A DNA stretch of 64,000 nt from Mycobacterium avium subsp. avium. GTDB lineage: Bacteria; Actinomycetota; Actinomycetes; Mycobacteriales; Mycobacteriaceae. Position numbers and translations under genes: made by a program. Positions within the stretch are counted from its first letter, which is position 1. Each line of letters starts with the position of its first letter. The stretch is from assembly GCF_009741445.1 (NCBI RefSeq), contig NZ_CP046507.1, forward strand, positions 124,001-188,000. Direction: 5' to 3'. The notes beneath the pieces are model-generated. The model worked only from the letters and a program-made list of their open reading frames with translations, searched no databases and had not been told where the DNA came from. This document shows positions 37,666 to 46,200 of this stretch, one piece after another.

Positions 37666-39021
37666 CTATTCTCCGACAGCGCGTTCCAGGTCCTTGAGCG
37701 AGGACTCCAGGTGCATGAGCAGGCGCTGCAGGTGCGGGACGCTGCGGCGGCAACCGACCAGGCCGAAGTCCAGGTTGCCTGCGTTGCTGGCCAGCGTGAT
37801 GTTGAGCGCCTGTCCGTCCAGCACGATGGACAGCGGGTAGTTCCCGTCCAGCCGGGCGCCGCCGTAATACAGCGGCGCGGTGGGCCCGGGCACGTTCGAG
37901 ATGACGATGTTGAACGGCGGCGAGGTCGCCGACACCCAGCCCGGCACCGCGGCCAGCGCCAGCGACGACAGGTTGGCCGCGGACAGCGCCAGCGCCTGGA
38001 AGCGGGGCAGCTGCGAGAACACCTTCTTGTTGCTGCGCATCGACTCGCTGATGGTGAGCAGACGCTGCGCCGGGTCGTCGCTGTCGGTCGCGAGGTTGCA
38101 CAGAATCGCTCCCACCAGGTTGCCGCCCGCGTCGGCTTCCTCCTCGGTGCGCAGGCTGACGGGGACCATCGCGATCAGCGGCGTGTCGGGCAGCGCGTTC
38201 TGCTCGAGCAGGTAGTAACGCAGCGCGCCCGAACACATCGCCAGCACCACGTCGTTGACGGTGACGCCCGCGGCGTTCTTGACGTTTTTGATCCGCTCCA
38301 GCGGCCACGACTGCGCGGCGCAGCGCCGGGCGCCCCCGATCTTGACGTTCAGCATGGTGCGCGGCGCCCCGAACGGTAATGTCAGCTGCTGCTCGACCAG
38401 CGCCGCGCGGGCCAGCGACACCGTCGAAGGGGCAAGGGCGGCAACGGATCCCGCGGCGTGCACCAGGGAACTCAACCGGGAGCTGGGGCCGGCCTTGCGG
38501 CTGCGCTTGGGCAGCGTCCAGGGCGCGCGGATCTCGGGGTCGTCGGGGTCGCTCGACAGGGCGCGCTGCATCAGCTTCTGCGCGGACACGCCGTCGATCA
38601 GGGCGTGGTGCACCTTGGTGTAGATGGCGAACCGGCCGTCCTTGAGGCCTTCGACGATGTGCGTCTCCCACAGCGGGCGATGCCGGTCCAGCAGGCTGCT
38701 GTGCCACCGCGAGGTCAGCTCGAGCAATTCGCGCACCCGGCGCGGCGACGGCAGCGCCGAGCGCCGGACGTGGTAGTCGACGTCGACGTCCGCGTCGTAG
38801 GACCAGCCCAGGTTGGCGATCCCGCCGACGAACTTCGCCGGGTGTTTGCGGAACGTGGGCTGGAAATCCGGTTGTGCCACCAGTTGTTTGTAGAAGTCCC
38901 GGACGAAGTTTCGACCGGCGCCCTCCGGCGGCTGGTACAACTGCAACCCCCCGACGTGCATCGGATGTTCGCGAGACTCTCCCAGCAGGAAGACCGCGTC
39001 GGTGGGCATGATCAGTTCCAT
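37666..39021 (-). CDS. tgs2: Diacylglycerol O-acyltransferase (WS/DGAT), Tgs2
   Basis: A 451-residue wax-ester/triacylglycerol synthase, close along its length to M. tuberculosis Rv3734c. The catalytic HHxxxDG motif is at His138-Gly144 (KVHHALIDGVS). Other landmarks are DYHVRRSALPSPRRVRELL, LPFGAPRTMLNVKI and NIVISNVPGP. It makes storage triacylglycerol from acyl-CoA and diacylglycerol. The start ATG 39021 (MELIMPTDAVF) aligns with the M. tuberculosis start; an upstream ATG at 39039 would add six residues. It is the first gene of a leftward set with the Nudix and dehalogenase genes. Confidence 0.95.
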   Translation of the reverse strand: MELIMPTDAVFLLGESREHPMHVGGLQLYQPPEGAGRNFVRDFYKQLVAQPDFQPTFRKHPAKFVGGIANLGWSYDADVDVDYHVRRSALPSPRRVRELLELTSRWHSSLLDRHRPLWETHIVEGLKDGRFAIYTKVHHALIDGVSAQKLMQRALSSDPDDPEIRAPWTLPKRSRKAGPSSRLSSLVHAAGSVAALAPSTVSLARAALVEQQLTLPFGAPRTMLNVKIGGARRCAAQSWPLERIKNVKNAAGVTVNDVVLAMCSGALRYYLLEQNALPDTPLIAMVPVSLRTEEEADAGGNLVGAILCNLATDSDDPAQRLLTISESMRSNKKVFSQLPRFQALALSAANLSSLALAAVPGWVSATSPPFNIVISNVPGPTAPLYYGGARLDGNYPLSIVLDGQALNITLASNAGNLDFGLVGCRRSVPHLQRLLMHLESSLKDLERAVGE

Positions 39022-39059
39022 CCACCCATTAGACGCCATGCGGGCGGGGAAGTCGCTGT

Positions 39060-39917
39060 TTACAACAGGTCGGTGATGGTCTTCAGGCCGGCGTCGTAGA
39101 GCACGCCGGGCAGCATGCCGCCGTCGCACTCGATGGTGGTGCCGTTGACGAAGTCGGCCTGCCCGCCGGCCAGGAACACGCAGATGCGGCCCACCTCGGC
39201 GGGTTCGCCGGCGCGGCGCAACGGCACGGCGGCGAAATACTTCTCCCCGGTGGGATCGTCCTTGGGCAGCACGAACGACCGGAAGTTCTCGGTCATCGTC
39301 GGCCCCAACGCCACGCAGTTGACCCTCACCTTCGGCCCCCACTCCTGCGCCAGCGATCGGGTCAGGTGATTCAGGCCGCTTTTGGCCGCGCCGTAGGACA
39401 CCAGCGTCGGCGCTCCGGCCGGGTGTCCCGCGCCGCTAGAGATGTTGATGATGCAGCCCATCCCGTCCTGGGTTTGCATCTGCCGGTAGGCGCGGATCGC
39501 GAACCACAGCGGGCCGATCAGGTTCATCTGCACCGCGAACGCGTGGAACAGGGCGGTGCGCGCATAGTCGTCGTCAGCGGCGGGCGAACCCTGAATGCGT
39601 TGCACCAGTTCGGGAATGGTTTCGGCGTGCGGCGCGGGAACGGTGCCGCCGGCGTTGTTCACCAGGATGTCGACGCGGCCGTGGGTGGCCACGACGTCGG
39701 TGACGAACGCGTCGATGCCGCGGTAGTCGCCCTGATCGCAGACCCGTTGAAAGGCCCGCTCGGCCCAGTCCGGTTCGATGCCGGGGATGGTGTCCAGCGG
39801 CGAGCGCGCGCAGCCGACGACGGTGGCGCCGGCCCGCAGCAGTTCGTGAGCGATGCCCACCCCCACGCCCCGGCTGGTCCCGGTGACGATCGCGACCTTG
39901 CCCTCGAGGACGCCCAT
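39060..39917 (-). CDS. Short-chain dehydrogenase/reductase
   Basis: A 285-residue classical SDR. The cofactor motif is VTGTSRGVGVGIA at about 11-23, NNAG at 87-90, catalytic Ser in INISSGAGHP and the YxxxK motif in SYGAAKSGL. The C-terminal CDGGMLPG is typical. A 12-residue insertion before the catalytic region (QGSPAADDDYARTALFHA) is longer than usual. It is divergent from the DapB-like operon across 117 bp that contains a perfect TetR-type palindrome, so it may be co-regulated with it. Substrate unknown. Confidence 0.9.
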   Translation of the reverse strand: MGVLEGKVAIVTGTSRGVGVGIAHELLRAGATVVGCARSPLDTIPGIEPDWAERAFQRVCDQGDYRGIDAFVTDVVATHGRVDILVNNAGGTVPAPHAETIPELVQRIQGSPAADDDYARTALFHAFAVQMNLIGPLWFAIRAYRQMQTQDGMGCIINISSGAGHPAGAPTLVSYGAAKSGLNHLTRSLAQEWGPKVRVNCVALGPTMTENFRSFVLPKDDPTGEKYFAAVPLRRAGEPAEVGRICVFLAGGQADFVNGTTIECDGGMLPGVLYDAGLKTITDLL

Positions 39918-39947
39918 CGCAGCACCCTTCCCGTAACCGGCGATGAT

Positions 39948-39962
39948 TGACAGTCACTGTCA
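39948..39962. promoter_or_regulatory. Perfect 15-bp palindrome, TetR operator candidate
   Basis: TGACAGTCACTGTCA is symmetric about its central C and sits in the 117-bp divergent gap, 31 bp before the SDR start and 73 bp before the DapB-like start. Size and form fit a TetR-family operator. The tetR gene at 42087, last in the rightward operon, is the natural candidate for autoregulation of both transcripts. Confidence 0.65.
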
Positions 39963-40034
39963 GCGAGTCATAGCCTGCCATTTTGTTTATCGGTGTGTAA
40001 AGGTCGATGTGAAAAACCGTCCGGGAGGTCAACG

Positions 40035-41114
40035 ATGAGTAGCCCGTCCAAGCTTCGCGTCATCCAGTGGGCCACCGGCGGTGTGGGTAAGGCGGCGATC
40101 CAGTGCGTACTGAATCATCCGCGGCTGGAACTGGCGGGATGCTGGGTGCACAGCGCGGAGAAGAACGGTGTCGACGTCGGGCGGATCATCGGCACCCAGG
40201 ACCTCGGTGTCACCGCTAGCACCAGCGTCGACGAGGTGCTGGCGCTGGACGCCGATTGCGTCGTGTACAGCCCGCTGATACCCAACGACGACGAGGTCAT
40301 CGCGATCCTGCGGTCCGGCAAGAATGTCGTCACACCGGTCGGCTGGGTCTATCCCGATCCGGGCAACCCGCGGCACCGGGCCGTCGCCGACGCCGCGCTG
40401 GAAAGCGGTGTGACACTGCATGGTTCGGGGATCCACCCCGGCGGTATCACGGAGCGATTCCCGCTCATGGTGTCATCGCTGTCATCGGCGGTCACGCACG
40501 TTCGTGCCGAGGAGTTCTACGACATCCGCACCTACAACGCACCCGACGTGGTGCGCCACATCATGGGCTTCGGCGGCACCCCCGAGGAGGCCACCGGGGG
40601 GCCGATGGCAGGGCTGCTCGACGGCGGATTCAAACAGTCGGTGCGAATGATCGCTGACCACATGGGGTTTCGCATCGACCCCAACATCAGGACCATCCAG
40701 GACGTCGCCGTGGCGACCGCCGACATCGACTACGACCCCTTCCCGATCACCGCCGGCACGGTGGCGGCGCGCCGGTTCCGCTGGCAGGCGCTGGTGGACG
40801 GCGAGCCGGTGATCACCGCGGCGGTCAACTGGTTGATGGGTGAGCAAAACCTGGACCCCGCCTGGGATTTCGGTGGGCGCGGCGAGCGCTTCGAGGTGGA
40901 GATCACCGGCGACCCCGACGTGAGCCTGACGTTCAAGGGCCTGCAACCGGAGACGATCGCGGAGGGCCTGGTGAAGAACCCCGGCGTGGTGGTCACCGCC
41001 AACCACTGCGTCAACGCCATTCCCGACGTCTGCGCCGCCGCGCCGGGCATCAAGACCTATCTGGATCTGCCGCTGTTCGCGGGCCGGCCGGCCCCCGGCC
41101 TCGCCACGTCATGA
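40035..41114 (+). CDS. DapB-like NAD(P)-dependent dehydrogenase (paralogue 2)
   Basis: A 359-residue homologue of the gene at 23717. Its Rossmann start is LRVIQWATGGVGKAAIQCV, with DCVVYSPLIPNDDEVIAIL and HGSGIHPGGITERFPL in the body, and TANHCVNAIPDVCAAAPG near the C-terminus. It is too long for DapB; the substrate is unknown. ATG 40035 follows GGAGG (40024-40028) with six bases spacing, a strong start. First gene of a four-gene operon whose members overlap by ATGA: this enzyme, a VOC fragment, an SDR and a TetR regulator. The set looks like a small catabolic module. Confidence 0.87.
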   Translation: MSSPSKLRVIQWATGGVGKAAIQCVLNHPRLELAGCWVHSAEKNGVDVGRIIGTQDLGVTASTSVDEVLALDADCVVYSPLIPNDDEVIAILRSGKNVVTPVGWVYPDPGNPRHRAVADAALESGVTLHGSGIHPGGITERFPLMVSSLSSAVTHVRAEEFYDIRTYNAPDVVRHIMGFGGTPEEATGGPMAGLLDGGFKQSVRMIADHMGFRIDPNIRTIQDVAVATADIDYDPFPITAGTVAARRFRWQALVDGEPVITAAVNWLMGEQNLDPAWDFGGRGERFEVEITGDPDVSLTFKGLQPETIAEGLVKNPGVVVTANHCVNAIPDVCAAAPGIKTYLDLPLFAGRPAPGLATS

Positions 41115-41320
41115 GCCCCGTCCTCGACGACGCCCATCGGCGCATCGTCTCGGCCGGCTACCAACCCGACCAGGAGCCGTTCGAGATCGGCGGTGTGCGC
41201 ATGTTTTTCGTCAAGGATCCGGACGGAACACCGGTCGAGTTCATCGAACTACCGGGCGGGGCGCGCAGCACCTACGAGATGCATCGCGGCGTGCGACTGC
41301 GGCTGGGGCCGGTCGCATGA
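41111..41320 (+). CDS. Half-length VOC (glyoxalase) protein
   Basis: A 69-residue product that matches only the C-terminal beta-alpha-beta-beta half of a VOC/glyoxalase module: IGGVRMFFVKDPDGTPVEFIELP, read in parts, carries the usual metal-ligand Glu in VEFIEL. A full VOC protein is about 130 residues with two modules. The frame is clean and coupled at both ends (ATGA overlaps at 41111-41114 and 41317-41320), so it is either a functional half that dimerises or the remnant of a deletion that preserved coupling. Confidence 0.7.
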   Translation: MSPVLDDAHRRIVSAGYQPDQEPFEIGGVRMFFVKDPDGTPVEFIELPGGARSTYEMHRGVRLRLGPVA

Positions 41321-42090
41321 GCTACAGCCACCCGGATTCGATGCGCGGGCAGGTCGCGATCGTCACCGGCGCCGCGCAGGGCGTCGGCAAGGGCATCGCC
41401 GCCGCGCTGCTGGAACGCGGCGCGGCGGTGCTGTTGGTCGACATCCAACAAGAAACCCTGGAGGCGACGGCCGCCGAACTCCGCGCATTGGGGCGGGTGG
41501 AACGGCTCGTCACCGATCTGCGCGACCCCGACAGCGCCCCGCGCATCGCGGCGGCCGCCGTCGACGCGTTCGGCTCGGTGCACGGGTTGGTCAACAACGC
41601 CATCGCCACCAACGAGCCCAAGGCATTCGTCGACATCACCACCGACGACCTCGCGCTGGGCTATGAGGTCGGCCCCCGCGCCACCTTCCTACTCATGCAG
41701 GCGGTGCACCCGCTGCTGGTGAAGGAGGGCGGCGGGGCGATCGTCAACCTCGGCTCGGGGACGGGCACCGGCGGCGAGCCCAGATGGGGCGGGTATGCCG
41801 CCGCCAAGGAAGGCATCCGGGGCCTGTCCAAGGTGGCGGCGCTGGAGTGGGGACGAGACAACATCCGCGTCAACGTCGTCTGCCCGTTCGCCGAGTCCGA
41901 CGGCGTGAAGCTGTGGAAGCAGTTCGCGCCCAACGACTATGCGAAGGCGGTCGGACGGGTGCCGATGAAGCGGATCGGCGACGTGCGCACCGACGTGGGT
42001 GCGCTGGTGGCCTTCCTGCTCAGCACCGACGCCACCTTCATCACCGGGCAGACCATCCACGTCGACGGCGGGATCGGCTGCTTCCGATGA
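41317..42090 (+). CDS. Short-chain dehydrogenase/reductase
   Basis: A 257-residue SDR. The cofactor loop is VTGAAQGVGKGIA at about 16-28, followed by VDIQQE, suggesting NAD(H) preference from the acidic residue. The NNAI segment replaces NNAG near 91-94. The active site has NLGSGTGTGG and YAAAKEGIRG; WGRDNIRVNVVCPF follows and HVDGGIGCFR ends the protein. It is translationally coupled to the VOC fragment and to the TetR gene. Probably oxidises or reduces a hydroxyl intermediate of the pathway handled by the operon. Confidence 0.9.
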   Translation: MSYSHPDSMRGQVAIVTGAAQGVGKGIAAALLERGAAVLLVDIQQETLEATAAELRALGRVERLVTDLRDPDSAPRIAAAAVDAFGSVHGLVNNAIATNEPKAFVDITTDDLALGYEVGPRATFLLMQAVHPLLVKEGGGAIVNLGSGTGTGGEPRWGGYAAAKEGIRGLSKVAALEWGRDNIRVNVVCPFAESDGVKLWKQFAPNDYAKAVGRVPMKRIGDVRTDVGALVAFLLSTDATFITGQTIHVDGGIGCFR

Positions 42091-42683
42091 CACCGGAATC
42101 GCTGCGCGACCGACAGCGCGCACAGATCCGGGCCGACATCCGGCGCGCGGCGTTCCGGTTGTTCGTCGAGCGCGGGTACGACGCGGTGACAACCGAGGAA
42201 ATCGCCACGGCCGCAGGCGTTTCCCCACGCACCTTCTTCCGGCACGTGCCGGCGAAGGAGGAACTTCTGCTCGCGCCGGTGCGCTACGGCGGCGCCGCGA
42301 TCGTCCATCTCCTCGAGGGCCGCCCGGCCGGCGAGTCACCCGACGTCGCGCTGATCAACGCCATCATCACCCGCACCCGCTCGTTCGAGCCGGCCGACAC
42401 CGAGGAGTGGCGTCAGGCGCTGCTGGTGGCCCCCGGCCTGCTGGACAAGGTGACCGTGCACCGGCCCGCCGACAAGGAACGCGCCACCAAGCTCATCGCC
42501 GACCGGATGCGGGTCGACCCCCACACCGACATCCGCCCTGGCCTGCTGGTCCAACTGGCCTTCGCCGCCGCGGATTTCGGCTTTCAGCAGTGGGTGCTCC
42601 AGTCCGGGCGGCGGTGGCCGCTGGACCGCTACGTCGCCGAAGCGCTCAAGGCCGTCAAAAGTCCGCACTGGAGGCGAAAATGA
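42087..42683 (+). CDS. TetR-family transcriptional regulator
   Basis: A 198-residue regulator. The HTH is AAFRLFVERGYDAVTTEEIA and AAGVSPRTFFRHVPAKEEL at about 21-60, the usual TetR N-terminal fold. The C-terminal domain (RSFEPADTEEWRQALLVAPG) is of the mycobacterial MftR/FadR-like type that often binds acyl-CoA, stated as inference. It is the last gene of the DapB-like operon, overlapping the SDR by 4 nt. The likely operator is the 15-bp palindrome at 39948-39962. Confidence 0.92.
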   Translation: MTPESLRDRQRAQIRADIRRAAFRLFVERGYDAVTTEEIATAAGVSPRTFFRHVPAKEELLLAPVRYGGAAIVHLLEGRPAGESPDVALINAIITRTRSFEPADTEEWRQALLVAPGLLDKVTVHRPADKERATKLIADRMRVDPHTDIRPGLLVQLAFAAADFGFQQWVLQSGRRWPLDRYVAEALKAVKSPHWRRK

Positions 42684-42689
42684 GCGCGC

Positions 42690-43679
42690 TCAATCTCGTT
42701 GCAGCACTTGGGGATTGGCGATCCGGATCGGGGTGCCGTCCAGCCAGGCCAGCACGGATTCGACGGTGTCGGCGTAGAACGCGCCGAGCATCTCGCGGGT
42801 GACGTATCCCAGGTGGGGTGACAGGGTCACGTTCGGCAGGGACCGCAACGGGTGATCACCGGGCAGCGGCTCGACGTCGTACACGTCCAGCCCGGCACCG
42901 GCGATGCGCCCGGCGGTCAGCGCGGCGATCAGGGCGGGCTCGTCGACGATCGGGCCCCGGGCGGTGTTGATCAGATACGCCGACGGTTTCATCAGCGCCA
43001 GCTCGGGTTCGCCGACCAGGCCCCGGGTGCGCTCGGAGAGCACCAGGTGGACGGAGACCACGTCGGCGGACTCGAACAGGGCGGCCTTCGACACCCGCCG
43101 GGCCCCCACCGCGGCGGCGGCGTCGTCGGTCAGATTCTGGCTCCACGCAATGACTTCCATGCCGAACGCGGCGGCGAATCCGGCCATCCGGCTGCCCACT
43201 CGGCCCAGGCCAAGCAGCCCGAGCGTCTTGCCGGACAACGTCATTCCCGCCGTGCGCTGCCAGCCCCCGGCCCGCATCTGCCGGTGCTCGTCGGCCAGGT
43301 GACGCACCGTCGCGATCATCAGCCCCCAGGCCAGTTCCGGCGTCGCGTCGCGCAGGGCGGCGAACCGGGGGTGGGCGAACTCGGACCGGGCCACCGCGAT
43401 CCCGTGCTCGGTGGCCGCGGCCATGTCCAGGTTGGGCAGCTGCCGGCCGACGATGGTGAGCAGCCGCAGGTGGGGCAGCCGCTCGATCAGGCTGCGCGGG
43501 AAGGCCATCCGCTCGCGCATGGTGCACACCACGTCGAACGGCCGCAGCGCGTCCACCGCCTGCTGCTCGGACAGGTGCTCGTCGAAAACGGTGATGTCGC
43601 ACCGCTTTTGCAGCCGCGACCAGTCGGCGACCTGCAGCGCCACCCCGGCGTAGTCGTCGAGAATCGCTAGCCTGGGCAC
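42690..43679 (-). CDS. D-2-hydroxyacid dehydrogenase
   Basis: A 329-residue NAD-dependent dehydrogenase of the D-isomer family. The cofactor motif is LGLLGLGRVGSRMA at about 153-166. The catalytic Arg lies in INTARGPIVDE, the Glu in GLDVYDVEPLP and the His in LSPHLGYVT, so all three catalytic residues are present. The substrate (2-keto acid such as glyoxylate, pyruvate or phosphoglycerate analogue) cannot be told. The start is GTG at 43679. It ends 6 bp from the convergent TetR gene and is divergent from the sugar kinase. Confidence 0.9.
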   Translation of the reverse strand: MPRLAILDDYAGVALQVADWSRLQKRCDITVFDEHLSEQQAVDALRPFDVVCTMRERMAFPRSLIERLPHLRLLTIVGRQLPNLDMAAATEHGIAVARSEFAHPRFAALRDATPELAWGLMIATVRHLADEHRQMRAGGWQRTAGMTLSGKTLGLLGLGRVGSRMAGFAAAFGMEVIAWSQNLTDDAAAAVGARRVSKAALFESADVVSVHLVLSERTRGLVGEPELALMKPSAYLINTARGPIVDEPALIAALTAGRIAGAGLDVYDVEPLPGDHPLRSLPNVTLSPHLGYVTREMLGAFYADTVESVLAWLDGTPIRIANPQVLQRD

Positions 43680-43724
43680 GCCGTGTCACCGATCCGATGC
43701 ATGGCTCACTGGACCATCACCGCG

Positions 43725-43745
43725 GCGGTCCCGTCAAGGGACCGC
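43725..43745. promoter_or_regulatory. 8-bp hairpin in the dehydrogenase/kinase divergent gap
   Basis: Arms gcggtccc (43725-43732) and gggaccgc (43738-43745) with a 5-nt loop gtcaa, in the 103-bp gap between the divergent dehydrogenase and PfkB genes. It could be an operator or an mRNA hairpin. No known motif is matched. Confidence 0.35.
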
Positions 43746-43782
43746 AGGTGTTCGGCGCGCCGAAAGCGGGCACTGTGTAGTC

Positions 43783-44667
43783 ATGGGTGTGGTGGTGATC
43801 GGTCAGATCGGGCGCGACCTGGTGCTGCGCACCGACCGGCCGCCGACGGCCGGCGAGTCCGCCACCGTGCTGCGGCGCGAGGAGCTGCTCGGCGGCAAGG
43901 GCGCCAACCAGGCCGTCGGGCTGGCGCAACTGGGTGTGCCGGTGGCGCTGATCGGGGTGGTGGGCGACGACCAAGCCGGCACGTCGATCCTGCAGCAGGC
44001 GCAGCGCGACGGCATCGACGTCAGCAAAGTGGCGCGGCGCGGCACCACCGCGCTGCTGGTCGACGTGGTCGCCGCGCCGCCGGAACGCATGCTGCTCGAG
44101 GACGTGCCCGACAGTTCGCTGGTTCGGGTCGCCGACCTGGACCGGTCGAGCTCGCTGTTCGACACCGCCGACACCGTCTCCATTCAGCTGCAGCAGCCGG
44201 CCGCCACCGCTTTGGAAGCCGCCCAACGCGCGCGGCAGCGGGGACTGCGGGTGGTGGCCGACGGCGTGCCCGCCCCGCAGGTTCGGGCCGATCTGCTGGC
44301 GACGCTGGACGTGCTGCGGGCCGATGCCACCGAAGCGTCGATCATCGCGGGCACCGAAATCACCACGGTGGAACAGGCCTTCGAGCTGGCCGACCATCTG
44401 CTGAGCGGCGGCCCGGAGCTCGTCGCGCTGGCGGTTCCCGACGTGGGCGACCTGCTGACGTGGCGTGGCGGCAGCGAGCTTTTCGAGTTCGCCGACGTGG
44501 AAGTGGTGGATCCCACCGGCGCCGGTGACGCGTTCGTCGCCGGGCTGGTCGCCGCCCTGCGAGAGGGCGCCGCACCGCGGGAGGCGGGTCGGCGGGCGGC
44601 CGCGGCCGCCGGGGCCACGGTTCAGCGCCTGGGCGGGCGGCCCGACCTGACCGGGCTCAGGGCGTGA
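43783..44667 (+). CDS. PfkB-family sugar kinase, ribokinase-like
   Basis: A 294-residue PfkB kinase. The N-terminal signature is ELLGGKGANQAVGLAQLGVP at about 35-54 and the C-terminal signature with the catalytic Asp is DPTGAGDAFVAGL near 244-256. Overall length fits ribokinase. It phosphorylates a sugar or nucleoside; no transporter is adjacent, so the substrate is open. The ATG at 43783 overlaps no gene. Its last 11 nt overlap the end of prpR on the other strand. Confidence 0.9.
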   Translation: MGVVVIGQIGRDLVLRTDRPPTAGESATVLRREELLGGKGANQAVGLAQLGVPVALIGVVGDDQAGTSILQQAQRDGIDVSKVARRGTTALLVDVVAAPPERMLLEDVPDSSLVRVADLDRSSSLFDTADTVSIQLQQPAATALEAAQRARQRGLRVVADGVPAPQVRADLLATLDVLRADATEASIIAGTEITTVEQAFELADHLLSGGPELVALAVPDVGDLLTWRGGSELFEFADVEVVDPTGAGDAFVAGLVAALREGAAPREAGRRAAAAAGATVQRLGGRPDLTGLRA

Positions 44668-46081
44668 TCGCGGGCGGGTAGGGCAGGTCGGTGCTGCGGT
44701 GCGGGTCGACGGAGACCGGGCGGCCGAGGTAGGGGAAGGCGCGTTGCGGGCAGGCCGGCCGATCGCAGATCTTGCACCCGGCGCCGATCGGCACGATCGA
44801 CTCGGTGTCGCGCAGATCGATGCCGACGGAGTAGATCAGTTTGTCCGCGTGGTCCACGTCGCAACCCAGCCCGATGGCGAAGCTCTTGTGCGGGCCGAGG
44901 TAACGGCTCGGCCCGCCGCTGGTGGTGCGTGCGATCCAGAAATAGGTCCGATCGTCAGGCATCTGCGCGACCTGGGTCAAAAACTGGCCGGGCCGGGAAA
45001 ACGCGTGGTGCACCACCCACAACGGGCAGTTCCCGCCGACCCGGGAGAAGTGAAAAGCGGTGGCGGACTGACGTTTCGAGATGTTGCCGGCGCTGTCGGT
45101 GCGCACGAAGATGAACGGCACCCCGCGGGCGTTCGGGCGTTGCAGCGTGGACAGCCGATGGCAGACGGTTTCGAAGCCCACCTCGAATCTCCTTGACAGC
45201 TGGTCGATGTCGTAACGGACGCGCTCGGCCGCGTCGAGGAATCTGCGGTAGGGCAACAGCAGGGCGCCGGCGAAATAGTTGGCCAGCCCGATGCGGGCCA
45301 CACCGCGGGCATCGTCGCTGAGCTGATCGTCGCCGGCGATGATCGCGGTGATCAATTCCGGCTGGGTGAGCAGGGCGATCTGGGTGGCCAATTGAAAGGC
45401 ACGCTGACCGGGGTGCAGCCAGCGGGCCAGGTACACCGTTTTCGACTCGGGATCGAACAGGCGCTTGGAGTTCGGGGCCAGCAGCTGGCCGTCGTCGATC
45501 ACCACCGCCACACCCAACTGCTCGCCGAGCAGCCGGGCGAGCTGGTCGTCGAGCCCGCCGATTCGCAACCGGTTGTGGTCGAACATTTCCTCGGCGGCCA
45601 CGTCCAGCTCGCCGATGTAGTTCTTGCGGTCGTAGAAGAAGTCCCGCACCTCCTCGAACGGCATCGGCTGATGCGGTAGCCCCGGCGTGTCCGAGATGTC
45701 CAGATTGGCGCGGCTGTACAGGGCTTCGAGATCGGCGGTGGTGTCGTGCAGCCGCCGGTGCAGATTGACCAGGGTCTGACCGATCGCCGGCATGCGCGCG
45801 ACCAGCTCCTCGACCTGCCCGGGCGTCGCGGGCGTTTCGGCGAGCACCTCCCGCAGGTCGGCGATCAGGCGGGCGTCGGAGTCCGGCGCGAAGTACTGGG
45901 TGGGCAGATCGAAACGCTCGGTGAGGGTGAGCAGCACCGGGACGGTGATCGGGCGCTGGTCGTTTTCCAGCTGGTTGACGTAACTGGTCGACAGCCCCAG
46001 GGCGCGCGCCAGCGCCACCTGGGTCAGCCCCTGCTCCTCGCGCAATCGCCGCAGCCGCGCCCCGGCGAACGTCTTCGCCAC
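44657..46081 (-). CDS. prpR: Methylcitrate-cycle regulator PrpR (RamB family)
   Basis: A 474-residue transcription factor divergent from prpD. Residues about 7-65 form an XRE helix-turn-helix ([36 protein letters not shown]). An IrrE/DUF955-like domain and a DUF2083 C-terminal domain follow. The C-terminal region has clustered cysteines ([14 protein letters not shown]), matching the iron-sulfur cluster reported for M. tuberculosis PrpR (Rv1129c). In that organism PrpR senses propionyl-CoA and activates prpDC. GTG 46081 (VAKTFAG) was chosen by family alignment; two GTGs just upstream could extend it by a few residues. Confidence 0.9.
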   Translation of the reverse strand: MAKTFAGARLRRLREEQGLTQVALARALGLSTSYVNQLENDQRPITVPVLLTLTERFDLPTQYFAPDSDARLIADLREVLAETPATPGQVEELVARMPAIGQTLVNLHRRLHDTTADLEALYSRANLDISDTPGLPHQPMPFEEVRDFFYDRKNYIGELDVAAEEMFDHNRLRIGGLDDQLARLLGEQLGVAVVIDDGQLLAPNSKRLFDPESKTVYLARWLHPGQRAFQLATQIALLTQPELITAIIAGDDQLSDDARGVARIGLANYFAGALLLPYRRFLDAAERVRYDIDQLSRRFEVGFETVCHRLSTLQRPNARGVPFIFVRTDSAGNISKRQSATAFHFSRVGGNCPLWVVHHAFSRPGQFLTQVAQMPDDRTYFWIARTTSGGPSRYLGPHKSFAIGLGCDVDHADKLIYSVGIDLRDTESIVPIGAGCKICDRPACPQRAFPYLGRPVSVDPHRSTDLPYPPAITP

Positions 46082-46110
46082 CCGCACCACCCTACGCCCA
46101 GCGCCTTTCA

Positions 46111-46163
46111 CAAAGTTCGCAAACACAGTCGGGCAAGGACACAAAATTACGCCCTTACAGGGC
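46111..46163. promoter_or_regulatory. prpR/prpD operator region
   Basis: The 119-bp divergent gap holds CAAAGTTCGCAAAC at 46111-46124, which resembles the AAAGTTTGCAAA-type sites recognised by RamB/PrpR regulators (recalled consensus). It also holds an inverted repeat gccct-tac-agggc at 46151-46163, close to the prpD start. Both positions are suited to activation of prpD and autoregulation of prpR. Confidence 0.6.
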
Positions 46164-46200
46164 ATTTACCGCATTCAGCCGGATGCGTAGGGTGCGGTTT

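Noticed and set aside
37666..39342. 558-codon version of Tgs2
   Set aside because: The N-terminal extra part is antisense to the SDR gene; alignment with Tgs2 starts at ATG 39021.
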